From the NCBI RefSeq assembly GCF_013166655.1, contig NZ_JABKCA010000021.1, positions 1 to 64,000 of the forward strand: DNA of 64,000 nucleotides, written 5' to 3'. Made by a program: the position numbers and the translations under genes. Below the pieces are notes generated by a model. That model searched no databases. It saw only the letters and a program-made list of their open reading frames with translations, and had not been told where the DNA came from. The DNA is from Lentimicrobium sp. L6. GTDB lineage: Bacteria; Bacteroidota; Bacteroidia; Bacteroidales; UBA12170. How positions within the stretch are numbered: the stretch's first letter is position 1; each line of letters opens with the position of its first letter. Of this stretch, positions 1 to 10,700 are shown one piece after another.

Positions 1-37
1 TTGAGTGGCACAGTTACATCGGTATAGGTGGCACAAC

Positions 38-268
38 ATGAGTCAGCCTATCCACTTTTACTATAAAGACAACATGTTCTGTTATTTATACAAGCAAAAG
101 AAAGGAAATCTACCCTATATTGGATTTGCAAAAGGAAATCTTATGGAAAATGAAATGCTTGAAAAAGGGAATAGAAAAAAGATGAAAGTTTTACCTATCG
201 ATCCTAGATTAGATATCCCTAAAGAACTCATTCTTGAAATTTTAGCAGAAGCTAAAAAGCTTTATTAA
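38..268 (+). CDS. DUF1801-like protein, N-terminally truncated (76 aa)
   Basis: The readable part (FYYKDNMFCYLY, then YIGFAKGN and a closing DIPKELILEILAEAKKLY helix) resembles the C-terminal half of small DUF1801 proteins of unknown function, which are usually about 110-140 aa. An in-frame TGA at 2-4 stands directly upstream, so the N-terminal half is not in this frame; the ATG at 38 is the first good start, with a GTG at 5 also possible. Either the gene has lost its first part or a frameshift separates it from sequence outside the window. Family assignment is from pattern memory only. Confidence 0.45.
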   Translation: MSQPIHFYYKDNMFCYLYKQKKGNLPYIGFAKGNLMENEMLEKGNRKKMKVLPIDPRLDIPKELILEILAEAKKLY

Positions 269-291
269 ATATTGATCATCAAGATCAATAA

Positions 292-330
292 AGCCACGAA
301 TTCTATGAGTAATTCTCAGAATTCGTGGCT
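292..330. terminator. Bidirectional hairpin between convergent genes
   Basis: A perfect 13-bp inverted repeat (AGCCACGAATTCT / AGAATTCGTGGCT) with a 13-nt loop sits between the convergent DUF1801-like and S9 peptidase genes. A second 8-bp inverted repeat (TATTGATC/GATCAATA, 270-290) lies beside it. Neither has a long T run, so this is probably a shared transcription end rather than a strong intrinsic terminator. Confidence 0.6.
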
Positions 331-356
331 CAATGTATTATAAAACGATAATTGTC

Positions 357-2282
357 TTATTTTTCTAATAATTGCTTATTTAAGAAAGCTTCCATAGCTC
401 TATAAAAATCAAAACGATTTTCTTCATTTCTAAAACCATGACCTTCATTATCTTTCACTAAATACTCAACAACGACTCCTTTTTCTTTCATGGCAGCAAC
501 CATTTGATCAGACTCATCCACATTCACTCTAGGGTCGTTTGCACCTTGAGCAATGAATAATGGAGCTTCTATTTTGTCTACATGGAATACTGGAGATACT
601 TCACGAAGCATCAAACTATCGGCCTCTAAATCACCAACCATTTCAAACATCATATCCAACATTGGTTTCCAATAAGGAGGAATAGTTTTCATAAAAGTGA
701 ACATATTAGAAACACCCACATAATCAACACCTGCAGCATATAATTCTGGCTCTTTAACTAATCCCATTAAAGTAGCATATCCACCATAAGAACCACCATA
801 AATAGCAATTCTTTCAGGATCTGCAATTCCATTATCAATTAACCAATTGGTTCCATCAGTGATGTCATCTTGCATTTCGCGTCCCCATTTTTTGAAAGAA
901 GCTTCCCAAAACTGACGACCATAACCTGTTGAACCACGGAAGTTCATTTGCAATACTGCATATCCCCTATTGGCTAAGAACTGAACTTCTGGATTGAATC
1001 CCCAACTATCTCTAGCCCAAGGACCACCATGAGGGTTAATCACCACAGGAAGGTTCTTAGCGTTTTCCATGGTATAGCCTTTTGGCAAAGTTAAATATCC
1101 ATGAATTTTTAAATCATCGCGCGAAGTATAACTGATGGGGAGCTGATTCGACATTTCGTTTTCATCTATCCAAGGACTCACTTCTACTATCTTCTCAATC
1201 TCATCATTATCAGTATTATAAATATAATACGAACCCAATGACTTGTCGCTATAAGTTCTGATGATATATGTGTTTTCATCATCGTTGCTTGCTGATATTG
1301 CAATCTCATATCCATAAAGATGCTTCTCTAATTTCTTGTACATTTCCTCCGATTTGGTATCGAAAAAATGACGTTCTCGTTTCCAACCTGTATATGATGC
1401 AGCAGTAATTACTTTTCTTTTCCTAGAATAGCTCACGCTTTCAACATCATAATCGTCATTCTTATATAAAACCTTAACTTCCTCACCTGTTGCAGGGTTA
1501 AACTCTACAATGGCTGACTTATCTCTTCCAATATTAGAACTTCCTATGATATTTTTATTATCGAAAGTAAAAAATTGAGGGCTAAAACCTTCTTTAAAAT
1601 TAGTCGTTAATATAGTTTTCCATTCGTCTTGCTCAGTGCTTCTATATAATACACTTTGACTGGTGCCATCAAGAGCCAATGCAATTCTTAATTTGCCGTT
1701 ATGGTCTAGCATCCAACCCTGAATGTTTCCAGGATTCTCAGCAATCATTTCCATTTCACCAGTTTTCAAGTTCAAACGATAGGGATCAAAAACTTGAGGA
1801 TTCCTCTTGTTTAAGCCAATAATCATGAAATCTTTTTGCTCTGGAAGATCATCAATAATTTGCGATCTAACACCTTCAAATTCAGTAAAGCTTATAAGAT
1901 TAGTTCCATCTATATTCACACCGTAAAGACGATAATTTTCATCTCCACCAGTATCTTTTAAGAACACAATTTGTTCATCATTTGGCCAGAAATATCCTGC
2001 GATATCTCTATCTACTTCTTTTGTTAACTGAATTGATTCAGCTTCGCCCCTCTTTTGAATGAAAATATTCATTCTACTTTCATAAGGAGCCATATAAGAA
2101 TAATAACTTCCATCAGGAGAGATTTGATAACTAGATTTCTCCGGGTTTTTAAAGAAGTTTTCTAAAGGAATTTGTTTGGCTTTCACTATTTCGGCTTTTT
2201 TGTCTTTGGCCTGATCACAGTCACAGGAATTCAATCCTCCCATTACTATAGCCAAAGTTAATAATACATAAATTCTTCTCAT
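357..2282 (-). CDS. S9 family (prolyl oligopeptidase-like) peptidase, lipoprotein
   Basis: This 641-aa protein starts with a lipoprotein signal (hydrophobic stretch then LNSC, Cys at residue 20), so it is probably membrane-anchored outside the cytoplasm. Residues about 40-370 form a WD40-like beta-propeller, and about 390-641 the alpha/beta-hydrolase peptidase S9 domain. The catalytic triad is visible: Ser498 in GGSYGG, Asp in GANDPRV and His in EGHGF. HGGPW, near the start of the hydrolase domain, is the usual oxyanion-side motif. S9 enzymes of this layout are dipeptidyl- or acylaminoacyl-peptidases that trim oligopeptides; the exact specificity cannot be read. It is transcribed alone, divergent from the aromatic hydroxylase gene across a 253-bp gap. 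Confidence 0.9.
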   Translation of the reverse strand: MRRIYVLLTLAIVMGGLNSCDCDQAKDKKAEIVKAKQIPLENFFKNPEKSSYQISPDGSYYSYMAPYESRMNIFIQKRGEAESIQLTKEVDRDIAGYFWPNDEQIVFLKDTGGDENYRLYGVNIDGTNLISFTEFEGVRSQIIDDLPEQKDFMIIGLNKRNPQVFDPYRLNLKTGEMEMIAENPGNIQGWMLDHNGKLRIALALDGTSQSVLYRSTEQDEWKTILTTNFKEGFSPQFFTFDNKNIIGSSNIGRDKSAIVEFNPATGEEVKVLYKNDDYDVESVSYSRKRKVITAASYTGWKRERHFFDTKSEEMYKKLEKHLYGYEIAISASNDDENTYIIRTYSDKSLGSYYIYNTDNDEIEKIVEVSPWIDENEMSNQLPISYTSRDDLKIHGYLTLPKGYTMENAKNLPVVINPHGGPWARDSWGFNPEVQFLANRGYAVLQMNFRGSTGYGRQFWEASFKKWGREMQDDITDGTNWLIDNGIADPERIAIYGGSYGGYATLMGLVKEPELYAAGVDYVGVSNMFTFMKTIPPYWKPMLDMMFEMVGDLEADSLMLREVSPVFHVDKIEAPLFIAQGANDPRVNVDESDQMVAAMKEKGVVVEYLVKDNEGHGFRNEENRFDFYRAMEAFLNKQLLEK

Positions 2283-2535
2283 TTTATCTGATTTTAAGAA
2301 CGATTTTTTGACGATGAACTGCTTCTATTGTTACATTAAAACTCAAAGATAATATTTAAATAGAAATGAATGAGCATTTTAACGGGTGTTAACATGATCT
2401 AATTGAATTCCCTTTTTGTACTTGACTTCGCTAGCTGTTAATCTTTTGCAAAAAAAACAAGCTTACTCATCTCAATGTCTAAAACATATTAAAATTTACT
2501 AATTTTACCATTCACCCATATTTCCAATATAATAT

Positions 2536-4239
2536 ATGAAGACCAATCCCATTATAGAAAGCTTACCTGAACATTTAAAAGATTTCATTATTGACCAAAA
2601 CTATCAACAATATACTGGAAGAAGCCAGGCTGTTTGGAGATATGTGATGCGAAGAAATTTAGATTATCTTGCTGATGTGGCGCATCATAGTTATCTAGAT
2701 GGATTAAAGAAAACAGGAATAAGTATTGATAGGATTCCTTCTTTGGAAGATATGAATGATATTTTATCCCAAATTGGCTGGGGAGCTGTTTGTGTGGATG
2801 GTTTTATTCCTCCAGCTGCCTTTATGGAATTCCAAAAACATAATGTTCTAGTTATTGCTGCTGATATTCGTTCTATTGATCAACTGGAATATACTCCTGC
2901 TCCCGACATTGTTCATGAAGCTGCGGGTCACGCGCCTATTATTGCTGATAAGGAATATGCAGAATATTTAAGAAAATTCGGAGATATTGGTTCAAAAGCC
3001 TTTAGTAGCACTTATGATTATGAACTCTATGAAGCCATTCGTCATCTTTCTATTTTAAAAGCAGATCCCAATACTAAAGCTAAAGATATTAAAACAGCAG
3101 AGGATGCCATCATTGAATTAGAAGCTAATCCGAGTCCTCCATCCGAAATGGCCTTCATTCGTAATTTGCATTGGTGGACTGTAGAATATGGTTTAATTGG
3201 GAGTGTACAAGACCCTAAAATATATGGGGCTGGATTATTATCCTCCATTGGTGAAAGTGTTTGGGCTATGAGTGAAAAGGTTGAGAAAATTCCATATAGT
3301 TTAGAAGCTATGGACTATTCTTTTGATATCACGAAACCTCAACCTCAGTTATTTGTGACACCTGATTTTAACCATTTGAATACTGTCTTAGATGAATTTA
3401 CTGCAACCATGTCATTAAAAATTGGAGGTATTCAAGGCATAAATAAAGCAATAGAATCAAAGGATTTAGCAACTGCTGTTTTAAGAAGCGGATTGCAAGT
3501 AAGCGGTGTTTTTACCAATCTCATTGCGGAAGGTGCTCATATTGTTTATATTCAAACCAATGGACCTAGCATGTTGAGCTATCAATATAAAGTACTCGAA
3601 GGCCATGGAAAAGAATACCATGAACATGGATATGGAACTGCCGTTGGAAAACTCAAAGGTGCATTAAAACCCATGAGATTATTAGAGGAGTCCGACTTGC
3701 GAAATATGGATATCATTATAGGAAAGGACTGCAGATTAGAATTTGATAGTGGATTAAAGGTTAATGGTCGTTTGATGAGTACCACAAGAAAAAATAACAA
3801 ACTCCTAATAATGAGTTTTGAGGATTGCACTGTGGAGTATAAAGAACAAGTGCTATTCCAACCAGATTGGGGCATTTACGATATGGGCATTGGGGAACAA
3901 ATTCCATCAGTTTTTGCAGGTGTAGCAGATGCTGCTGGTTATCAATTAAAATTAGAAACCCCTAGCGAAGTCACTCATAAAATCAATTATTCTGAGAAAG
4001 AGAAGTACCTATTTCAGCTTTATGATCAAATTAATAGCTTTAGCACTTCCTCTTCTCGTCCATCTGATATACTCATCGACGAAATCCTCCGAAAGTATCC
4101 CAAAGAATGGCTCCTACAATTAGAAGCTTTATACCAAATTGAAAAAGGAAGCTCCTCTGAGAAAAAGCTATTGGAATCTTTAAATAATGGGGATTATTCT
4201 GATGAAGAATCTAAGTTGATCGAGCTTGGATTGACTTAA
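2536..4239 (+). CDS. Aromatic amino acid hydroxylase (phenylalanine 4-monooxygenase family, long form)
   Basis: The 567-aa protein has the non-haem iron site of the pterin-dependent aromatic amino acid hydroxylases: His127 and His132 in DIVHEAAGHAP and the third ligand Glu217 in WWTVEYGL. The family adds a hydroxyl group to Phe, Tyr or Trp using O2 and tetrahydropterin. Typical proteobacterial PhhA enzymes are about 260-300 aa. Here residues 1-290 or so cover the catalytic core and roughly 280 further residues have no motif I recognise. Long forms like this are known in Bacteroidota. No N-terminal ACT regulatory domain is evident. Substrate choice cannot be decided from motifs, and no pterin recycling gene is adjacent. 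Confidence 0.88.
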   Translation: MKTNPIIESLPEHLKDFIIDQNYQQYTGRSQAVWRYVMRRNLDYLADVAHHSYLDGLKKTGISIDRIPSLEDMNDILSQIGWGAVCVDGFIPPAAFMEFQKHNVLVIAADIRSIDQLEYTPAPDIVHEAAGHAPIIADKEYAEYLRKFGDIGSKAFSSTYDYELYEAIRHLSILKADPNTKAKDIKTAEDAIIELEANPSPPSEMAFIRNLHWWTVEYGLIGSVQDPKIYGAGLLSSIGESVWAMSEKVEKIPYSLEAMDYSFDITKPQPQLFVTPDFNHLNTVLDEFTATMSLKIGGIQGINKAIESKDLATAVLRSGLQVSGVFTNLIAEGAHIVYIQTNGPSMLSYQYKVLEGHGKEYHEHGYGTAVGKLKGALKPMRLLEESDLRNMDIIIGKDCRLEFDSGLKVNGRLMSTTRKNNKLLIMSFEDCTVEYKEQVLFQPDWGIYDMGIGEQIPSVFAGVADAAGYQLKLETPSEVTHKINYSEKEKYLFQLYDQINSFSTSSSRPSDILIDEILRKYPKEWLLQLEALYQIEKGSSSEKKLLESLNNGDYSDEESKLIELGLT

Positions 4240-4570
4240 AATTCTTAATTCAATACTTTAGCTAATCACGCATAATCATATATATTTTAATATATAAGGT
4301 GTTTTTTACCCACATAAAACGCAAAGCTTTTTTATTTCATTTACAATTCTGTTCTTATCTTTAATTCTCCAAATTCCCCCTTTCCCCCTTTCCCCCTTTC
4401 CCCCTTTCTCCCAAGTCCCCAAGCCCCCAAGCCCCCAAGCCCCCTTATAAGTCTATTCCCTTAGGTATTTCACCGTTTGAACAATGAAAAACGATCGATT
4501 TCGTACAGTCACATTGTTGATTAGTCTCTTTTATGTACTTTTGATACCTATTTATCAAAATATTAAAAAC
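4240..4570. other. Intergenic region with low-complexity C/G tract
   Basis: This 331-bp gap between the hydroxylase and the M16 protease genes holds no convincing gene. Its first half is AT-rich; its second half is the C-run tract described separately. The reading frame of the M16 gene stays open back to 4484, but the signal peptide begins at 4571, so this part is likely leader. Confidence 0.6.
4376..4444 (-). repeat. Tandem C-run tract, G-quadruplex-capable on the minus strand
   Basis: Eight runs of four or five C occur in 69 bp. First come four perfect 8-bp units CCCCCTTT (C5 runs at 4376, 4384, 4392, 4400), then units of the form AAGCCCCC (runs at 4417, 4424, 4432, 4440). On the minus strand the first block reads (GGGGGAAA)n with 3-nt loops, a textbook G4 pattern. 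The tract ends about 125 bp before the M16 protease start. In such an AT-rich genome this composition is exceptional. Confidence 0.9.
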
Positions 4571-7390
4571 ATGAAGAAATTTATTTTCACTTTTTGGGTG
4601 GCTCTTCTTTTTCTGGGCTTCACTCAAAGCACAGTGGCACAAGACTTATCCGCTCAATTAACTGAAGAGATTCCATTCGATTCTCAAGTATTGACAGGTA
4701 AACTTGGCAATGGAATTACCTATTACATTCGCCCGAATGCAAAACCAGAAAACAAAGTAGAATTACGTTTAGTAGTTAATGCTGGTAGTATTTTAGAGGA
4801 TGATGATCAGCAAGGTTTAGCACACTTTTGTGAGCATATGTGTTTCAATGGAACTGAGCATTTTGAGAAGAATGAGTTGGTGAGTTATTTACAAAGCTTA
4901 GGTATTGAGTTTGGTGGGGATCTGAATGCTTATACCAGTTTCGACGAAACCGTGTATATGCTTCCAGTACCAACAGAAGATCCTGAAACTGTTGACAAAG
5001 GTCTTTTGGTTTTAGCTGATTGGGCTAATGGTGTTTCTTTTACCGATGAAGAAATTGACAAAGAAAGAGGAGTTATTTTAGAAGAACTCAGAATTGGACA
5101 AGGTGCTCAACAACGTATGCGCGATGAGTATTTCCCAATTATGTTTAAAAATTCTATGTATGCCGAAAGATTACCAATTGGTCTAAAAGACATTTTAGAA
5201 ACCTTTGAGTATGAAACTATCCGTCGTTTTTACAGAGAATGGTATCGTCCAGATTTAATGGCTGTTATTGCCATTGGTGATTTAGAACCACAAGAAATGT
5301 TGAGAAAGATAGAAGATAAGTTTGGTTCTATCGAAATGCCTAAAGAATATCGTGAAAGAAAAGAATTTGAAGTTCCTGACCATAAAGAAACTTATATTTC
5401 TGTTGTTAGCGATAAAGAAGCTCCCTATACCATGATTCAATTGATGTATAAAGATGATACTCAAGAAACAAAATTATGGAACGATTATCGTCGTGATTTA
5501 ACTCAAAGTATGTATAATGGAATGTTGGGCGCACGTTTGGGAGAATTAACTCAATCTGCTACTCCTCCATTTATGTTTGCAAGTACTAGCTATGGCGGAA
5601 TGGTAAGAAGTAAGAATAGCTATTCTTTTTTTGCTGTTGTTGGCCCTGATGGTATTGAGCATGGTTTAAAAACACTTTTAGAAGAAAACCAAAGAGTAAA
5701 ATTACATGGTTTCACTCAAAGTGAATTGGACAGATATAAAACAGAGTACATCACTCGTTTAGAAAAAGCATTTAAAGAAGCGGATAAAACAGAATCTGCA
5801 AGATATGTAAACGAATATGTAAACCATTTCCTAGAAGAAGTTCCTTCTCCAGGTATTGAAGCAGAATATGGAATGACACAAAAATTACTACCTACTATTA
5901 AATTAGAAGAAGTAAATGCTTTAGCTGCTGAATGGATTAAAGATTATAATCGCGTAGTAGTAATTATGGCTCCTGAGCAAGAAGGACTCGTTCTACCAAC
6001 TGAAAACGAAGTAAGTACTTGGTTAAGCGATGCGGATAAAAACAAAGTAGAAGCTTATGTGGATGCCGTATCTGATCGCCCATTGATGGAAGTTATTCCT
6101 GAAGCTGCAGCCATTACAAAAACAGAAACTATTGCCGAAGATGGTATTGAAATATTAGAATTTGCTAATGGTTTGAAAGTAGTTTTAAAGCCAACAGAAT
6201 TTAAAAACGATGAGATTCTAGTTTCAGCTTACAGCCTAGGTGGTTCTTCTTTATATAATGATGAAGAATTTAAGTCTGCTGAAATGGGAAGCCAATTGGT
6301 TAGTGAAAGCGGTGTTAATGGATTCTCAAACATTGAGTTGGAGAAATTATTAGCTGGAAAAAACATCAGAATCAATCCTTATATCTCTTCTCTAAAAGAG
6401 GGATTTAGTGGTAATGCCACACCAAAGGATTTTGAAACCATGTTACAACTCATCAACCTTTATTTTACTGCACCTAATTTTGATGAAGAAGCCTTTGCTT
6501 CAATTATTTCGAAGTCGGCCATGTATCTTCCCAACCTCCTCCAAGATCCAACCACCTATTATCGCGACCAAGTGAGCCATGTGGTAGCTGATAATCATAT
6601 TAGAGGAAACTATATTCCTTCTGTTGAAGAGTTAAAATCTTATGACTTTGAAATCGCTAAAAAAGCATACCAAGAGCGTTTTGCTAATGCTGGTGATTTT
6701 GTTTTCTTCTTTGTTGGAAACATCAATAAAGATACCGACATAGAATTGATTCAAAAATATTTAGGAAGCCTAAAAGGTGAAGGCACCAAAGAAAGCTTTG
6801 TAGACCATAAAGTAAATGCACCTAAAGGACCCATTGAAGTGGAAGTTAAAAAAGGACAAGACGAAAAATCTATGGTAACTATCTATTTCACTGCTGCTTG
6901 TAAATACGATGCTAAAGAAAAGTATTTATTAACTGCTTTAGGGGATGTTCTTTCTATTAAATTGATCGAAAACTTAAGAGAAGAGAAATCAGGTGTTTAT
7001 GGTGTTGGTGCCAGAGGAAGCATGAGTCAGTTCCCTTCTGGAAAATATCGTTTCTCTATCGGTTTCCCTTGTGGTCCTGAGAATGTTGACGAGTTAATAG
7101 CAGCTGCTATTTCTGAAGTAGAGAACCTAAAGAAAGATGGTCCTACACAAGAAGACATTGATAAAGTAAAAGAGACACAACGTTTAGATTTCAAAGAAAA
7201 TCTAGAGAAAAACCGTTTCTGGTTAAAATCAATGGAAGCAGCCTATTTCAATAATGGCAATATGGAAGACATCACTAAGAAACAAGAGATGATAGAAAAC
7301 CTAAATGCCAAAGAATTAAAGAAGATTGCAAAGAAATATCTAAAAGAAGATACTAGAATTGAAGTGGTATTGCTACCAGAAGATAAATAG
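4571..7390 (+). CDS. M16 family zinc metalloprotease (pitrilysin-like), secreted
   Basis: From the ATG at 4571 the protein is 939 aa. I chose this start because it opens a clean signal peptide (MKKFIFTFWVALLFLGF, cleavage near VAQ). The inverted zinc motif HFCEH is at residues 85-89, and the downstream Glu ligand is probably in GVILEELRIG. The four-lobed M16 layout is present: an active N-terminal half and a second, inactive M16 domain in the C-terminal half. M16B proteins in Bacteroidota act in the periplasm or at the outer membrane on oligopeptides. It is monocistronic, downstream of the unusual C-run tract. Confidence 0.92.
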   Translation: MKKFIFTFWVALLFLGFTQSTVAQDLSAQLTEEIPFDSQVLTGKLGNGITYYIRPNAKPENKVELRLVVNAGSILEDDDQQGLAHFCEHMCFNGTEHFEKNELVSYLQSLGIEFGGDLNAYTSFDETVYMLPVPTEDPETVDKGLLVLADWANGVSFTDEEIDKERGVILEELRIGQGAQQRMRDEYFPIMFKNSMYAERLPIGLKDILETFEYETIRRFYREWYRPDLMAVIAIGDLEPQEMLRKIEDKFGSIEMPKEYRERKEFEVPDHKETYISVVSDKEAPYTMIQLMYKDDTQETKLWNDYRRDLTQSMYNGMLGARLGELTQSATPPFMFASTSYGGMVRSKNSYSFFAVVGPDGIEHGLKTLLEENQRVKLHGFTQSELDRYKTEYITRLEKAFKEADKTESARYVNEYVNHFLEEVPSPGIEAEYGMTQKLLPTIKLEEVNALAAEWIKDYNRVVVIMAPEQEGLVLPTENEVSTWLSDADKNKVEAYVDAVSDRPLMEVIPEAAAITKTETIAEDGIEILEFANGLKVVLKPTEFKNDEILVSAYSLGGSSLYNDEEFKSAEMGSQLVSESGVNGFSNIELEKLLAGKNIRINPYISSLKEGFSGNATPKDFETMLQLINLYFTAPNFDEEAFASIISKSAMYLPNLLQDPTTYYRDQVSHVVADNHIRGNYIPSVEELKSYDFEIAKKAYQERFANAGDFVFFFVGNINKDTDIELIQKYLGSLKGEGTKESFVDHKVNAPKGPIEVEVKKGQDEKSMVTIYFTAACKYDAKEKYLLTALGDVLSIKLIENLREEKSGVYGVGARGSMSQFPSGKYRFSIGFPCGPENVDELIAAAISEVENLKKDGPTQEDIDKVKETQRLDFKENLEKNRFWLKSMEAAYFNNGNMEDITKKQEMIENLNAKELKKIAKKYLKEDTRIEVVLLPEDK

Positions 7391-7723
7391 TATCAATAAA
7401 TCTTTGCAAGAACCGAGTTTTCACGAGCTCAACGAAGTTAAAACTCCGATAACATCGTTATGCTCAACTTAATAGTCAGTCATCCCGACGTTTACTGTCT
7501 GGACCCCTGTTAATTAAGATTCACAAGCCTTGTTCTCGAAGATTTATTAACAAAGCTTTGGAATATCAATTCTTCTTGCAATAATTGTGAAGCAAGAATT
7601 ATCAATATTACAAACCCCAAATTGGAATATTCCAATTTGGGGTTTTGTTGTATAAGAAAAAAGACTATTTTTGGTTCCGTTAACGTATATATATTTATTT
7701 CTGCATTTAAAAATCTATTTCTT
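7391..7723. other. Intergenic region with inverted repeats
   Basis: This 333-bp gap follows the M16 gene. It contains a weak inverted repeat (GAGTTTT/AAAACTC around 7413-7455), an imperfect one around 7569-7600, and the 34-bp palindrome listed separately. I see no small gene with a credible start and no RNA family I recognise. Confidence 0.5.
7612..7645. terminator. 34-bp perfect palindrome, probable terminator
   Basis: Positions 7612-7645 are a perfect palindrome (arms AAACCCCAAATTGGAAT and its complement, centre between 7628 and 7629). In RNA it would fold to a strong hairpin ending in GGGGTTTT. It lies 222 bp after the M16 stop and 79 bp before the next start, so it may end M16 transcription. 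A dyad protein-binding site is an alternative. Confidence 0.55.
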
Positions 7724-10700
7724 ATGAAAAAAGTATTTCTATTTTTAAGCCTATTATTTATCTCTCATTCTTTGTTATTTTCTCAAACTACTATTTCTGG
7801 TGGAAATGTTGAAGGTGTATGAACTGCCTCTGGTTCTCCATATTTGGTCCAAAACTCAATTCTAATTACTGATGGAACCACATTAACAATTGAACCTGGG
7901 GTTGAAGTCAAATTTAATTATACAGCTAGATTACTTGTTTTAGGGCAATTAACTGCAATTGGTAATATTAATGATAGCATTAGTTTTACAGCAACTGACG
8001 AATCTCAAGGATGGTTAGGAATTGATTTTAATGATACTCCATTAACAAATGATTCCTCGAAGTTTATTTATTGTAAATTACAATACACTAAACAATATGA
8101 TGATCAAACAGCATCTGCATTTGAAATCTCACATTACTCAAAAATTAATATCAGCAATTGTTTTATTTCAAATCACATATCACAATCTCCTATTTTGGTT
8201 TTATACGGAGATATTATTATAAAAAACAATTTAATTTGTAATAATTACTCTGGTGTAGGCGGTGGAATCAATATAGCATATTCCGACGCTATTATTTCTG
8301 GTAATATTATAACTGAAAATAATGCCGACGTTGAAGCTGGAGGAATATCTATTAACCATGGAAATCCAATTGTAAAAAACAATATCATATCAAATAACTA
8401 TTGTCGATTTGGGGGAGGATTTTACATTACAAATTCTCAAGCCTCAATTTATAATAATATAATTACAAATAACTCTACAATTGCTGACGGTGAAAATGAT
8501 CATAATGGTGGTGGGATTTATACAGTATTAGGAACACCAAATATTCATAACAATACAATTTCAAATAATAAATCTAATTATGGAGGGGCGATTTATTTCG
8601 CTGAGATGGATGAAAGTTATACTATTCAAAATAATATAATATGGGGAAACGTTGCAACCGAAGACGGAAATCAAATTTACTTAGATACCGATGCGCTTTC
8701 TCCTAATTTTACTTATTGTGACATTGAAGGCGGACAAAATGATATCGGTATTGCACCAGGTTCATTTTTTCTAGGAGAATACGAAAACAATATTGATGAA
8801 AACCCATTATTTACTAATCCATCATCTGGAGCAGGGAATGAATACGATGGCACTTCAGCTGATTGGTCATTACAAAATAATTCCCCATGTATTGATGCAG
8901 GAAACCCAAGTGGTGATTATCCAGAATTAGATTTACTAGGAAATACTAGAATCCATAATGGAATCATCGATATGGGAGCCATTGAGCATCAGGGAGTTCC
9001 GCTTGAAATCTCTATTTCAGCTCAACCTACAGAAATATGCGCCAGTGAAAACTCACAATTAACAACAACAGCAACTGGTGGTTCTGAAAATTACACCTAC
9101 TCTTGGACCAGCACACCAGAAGGATTTACTTCTGATATTTCTAACCCCAGTGTATCGCCACTTATAACAACTACTTATCATGTAGAAGTTTCTGATGGAA
9201 CATCAACATTGCAAGAATCAGTAACCATCACTGTAAACCCTTTCCCTGCTGATGCTGTAGAAATTACAGGCTTAACTGAAGTTTGCCAAGGAGAAAGCGA
9301 ATTCTCCTACTCTATTGAAACTATTGAAAATGCCACCTCCTATTCTTGGTCACTACCTGAAGGTTTCAATATGCTTAGTGGTGAAAATACAAATTCCATC
9401 ACCGTTGAAGCCAGTGAAACAGCAGCTAGTGGAAATATTAGCGTTGTGGGTGTAAATGATTGTGGAGATGGTATTTCATCTAGTTTAGGAATTAGTGTAA
9501 ACCTATTAGAAATCTCAGCTGGTGAATACCAAAATATTTCTCATACTTCTTCTACAACTCTAAATGGAAGCGTAAGCCAAGGAAGTGGAGATTATAGCTG
9601 GCAATGGCAACCAGCAAGCTTATTGGAGGATGCTAATGTTCAAAATCCAGTCACCGTCATTTTAACTGAGGATACAGAATTCACATTGGAAGTAACAGAT
9701 AATACAACGGGTTGTACGAGCTCTGATATAGTAAATATAGTAGTTGGAGATGCTCTTGAAGTTGAAATCACTGTGAACCCAACCACCATTTGTTTTGGTG
9801 AAAGCTTAATCATAGAAAACACTGTAACAGGTGGTTCTGGAGAGTATTATTATAGCTGGACTAGTAATCCCGTAGGTTATACTTCAAGCGAAGCCACTCC
9901 TACTATTTCACCCAATGAAACAAAAGAATATATTGTTGAAGTAAACGATGGACTTACTTCTGTGACTTCCTCAATTACTATTACAGTAATACAATTAGTT
10001 GCTGATGCTGGAGTTATCATAGGTCCGCAAGATATTTGTTTAGGCACAAGTGACATTGAGTTTACAGTCCCCGTTATTGAACATGCAGATTCTCACCAAT
10101 GGACGCTACCAAATGGCTTCGTTATCACAAGTGGAGAAAACACAAATACCATCACTGTTTCAGTGGGGAATAATGCTGAAAATGGTTTAATCACCGTAAC
10201 AGGAATCAATGATTGTGGACAAGGAGCCTCAGCATCTTTGGAACTGAGTATTCATTCTATTTCTGCTTTTGCTGGTGAGGACCAAACTATTATTAATGGA
10301 ACATCAACTCAATTAGAAGGTAGTGCCACAGAAGGCAGCGGAGATTATTCTTGGTCTTGGGAACCTACAGACCTATTAGATAATCCGAGCATAAGTAACC
10401 CAATCACTACGGAACTCAATTCAACAAGCACTTTTGATTTAACCGTAACAGATAATACCTACGGTTGCTCCGATACAGACGATGTAGTTATTTTCGTTGA
10501 AAATGGTGAACTAGTTGTGGTAGCTACTGCTAGTCCAGATGAGATTGAAGATTGGGAAGACACTGAATTATTAGCTACTGTTACTGGAGGAACGGGAACA
10601 TATGAATATAATTGGACTACCTACCCTGTTGGCTTCCAATCTAATTTACCAAGTTTTATCACTAGCCCCAATTATACCACTATTTACACTGTAGAAGTTA

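Noticed and set aside
4376-4444. Possible CRISPR array
   Set aside because: The repeats are 8-bp low-complexity units with no spacers and no cas genes.
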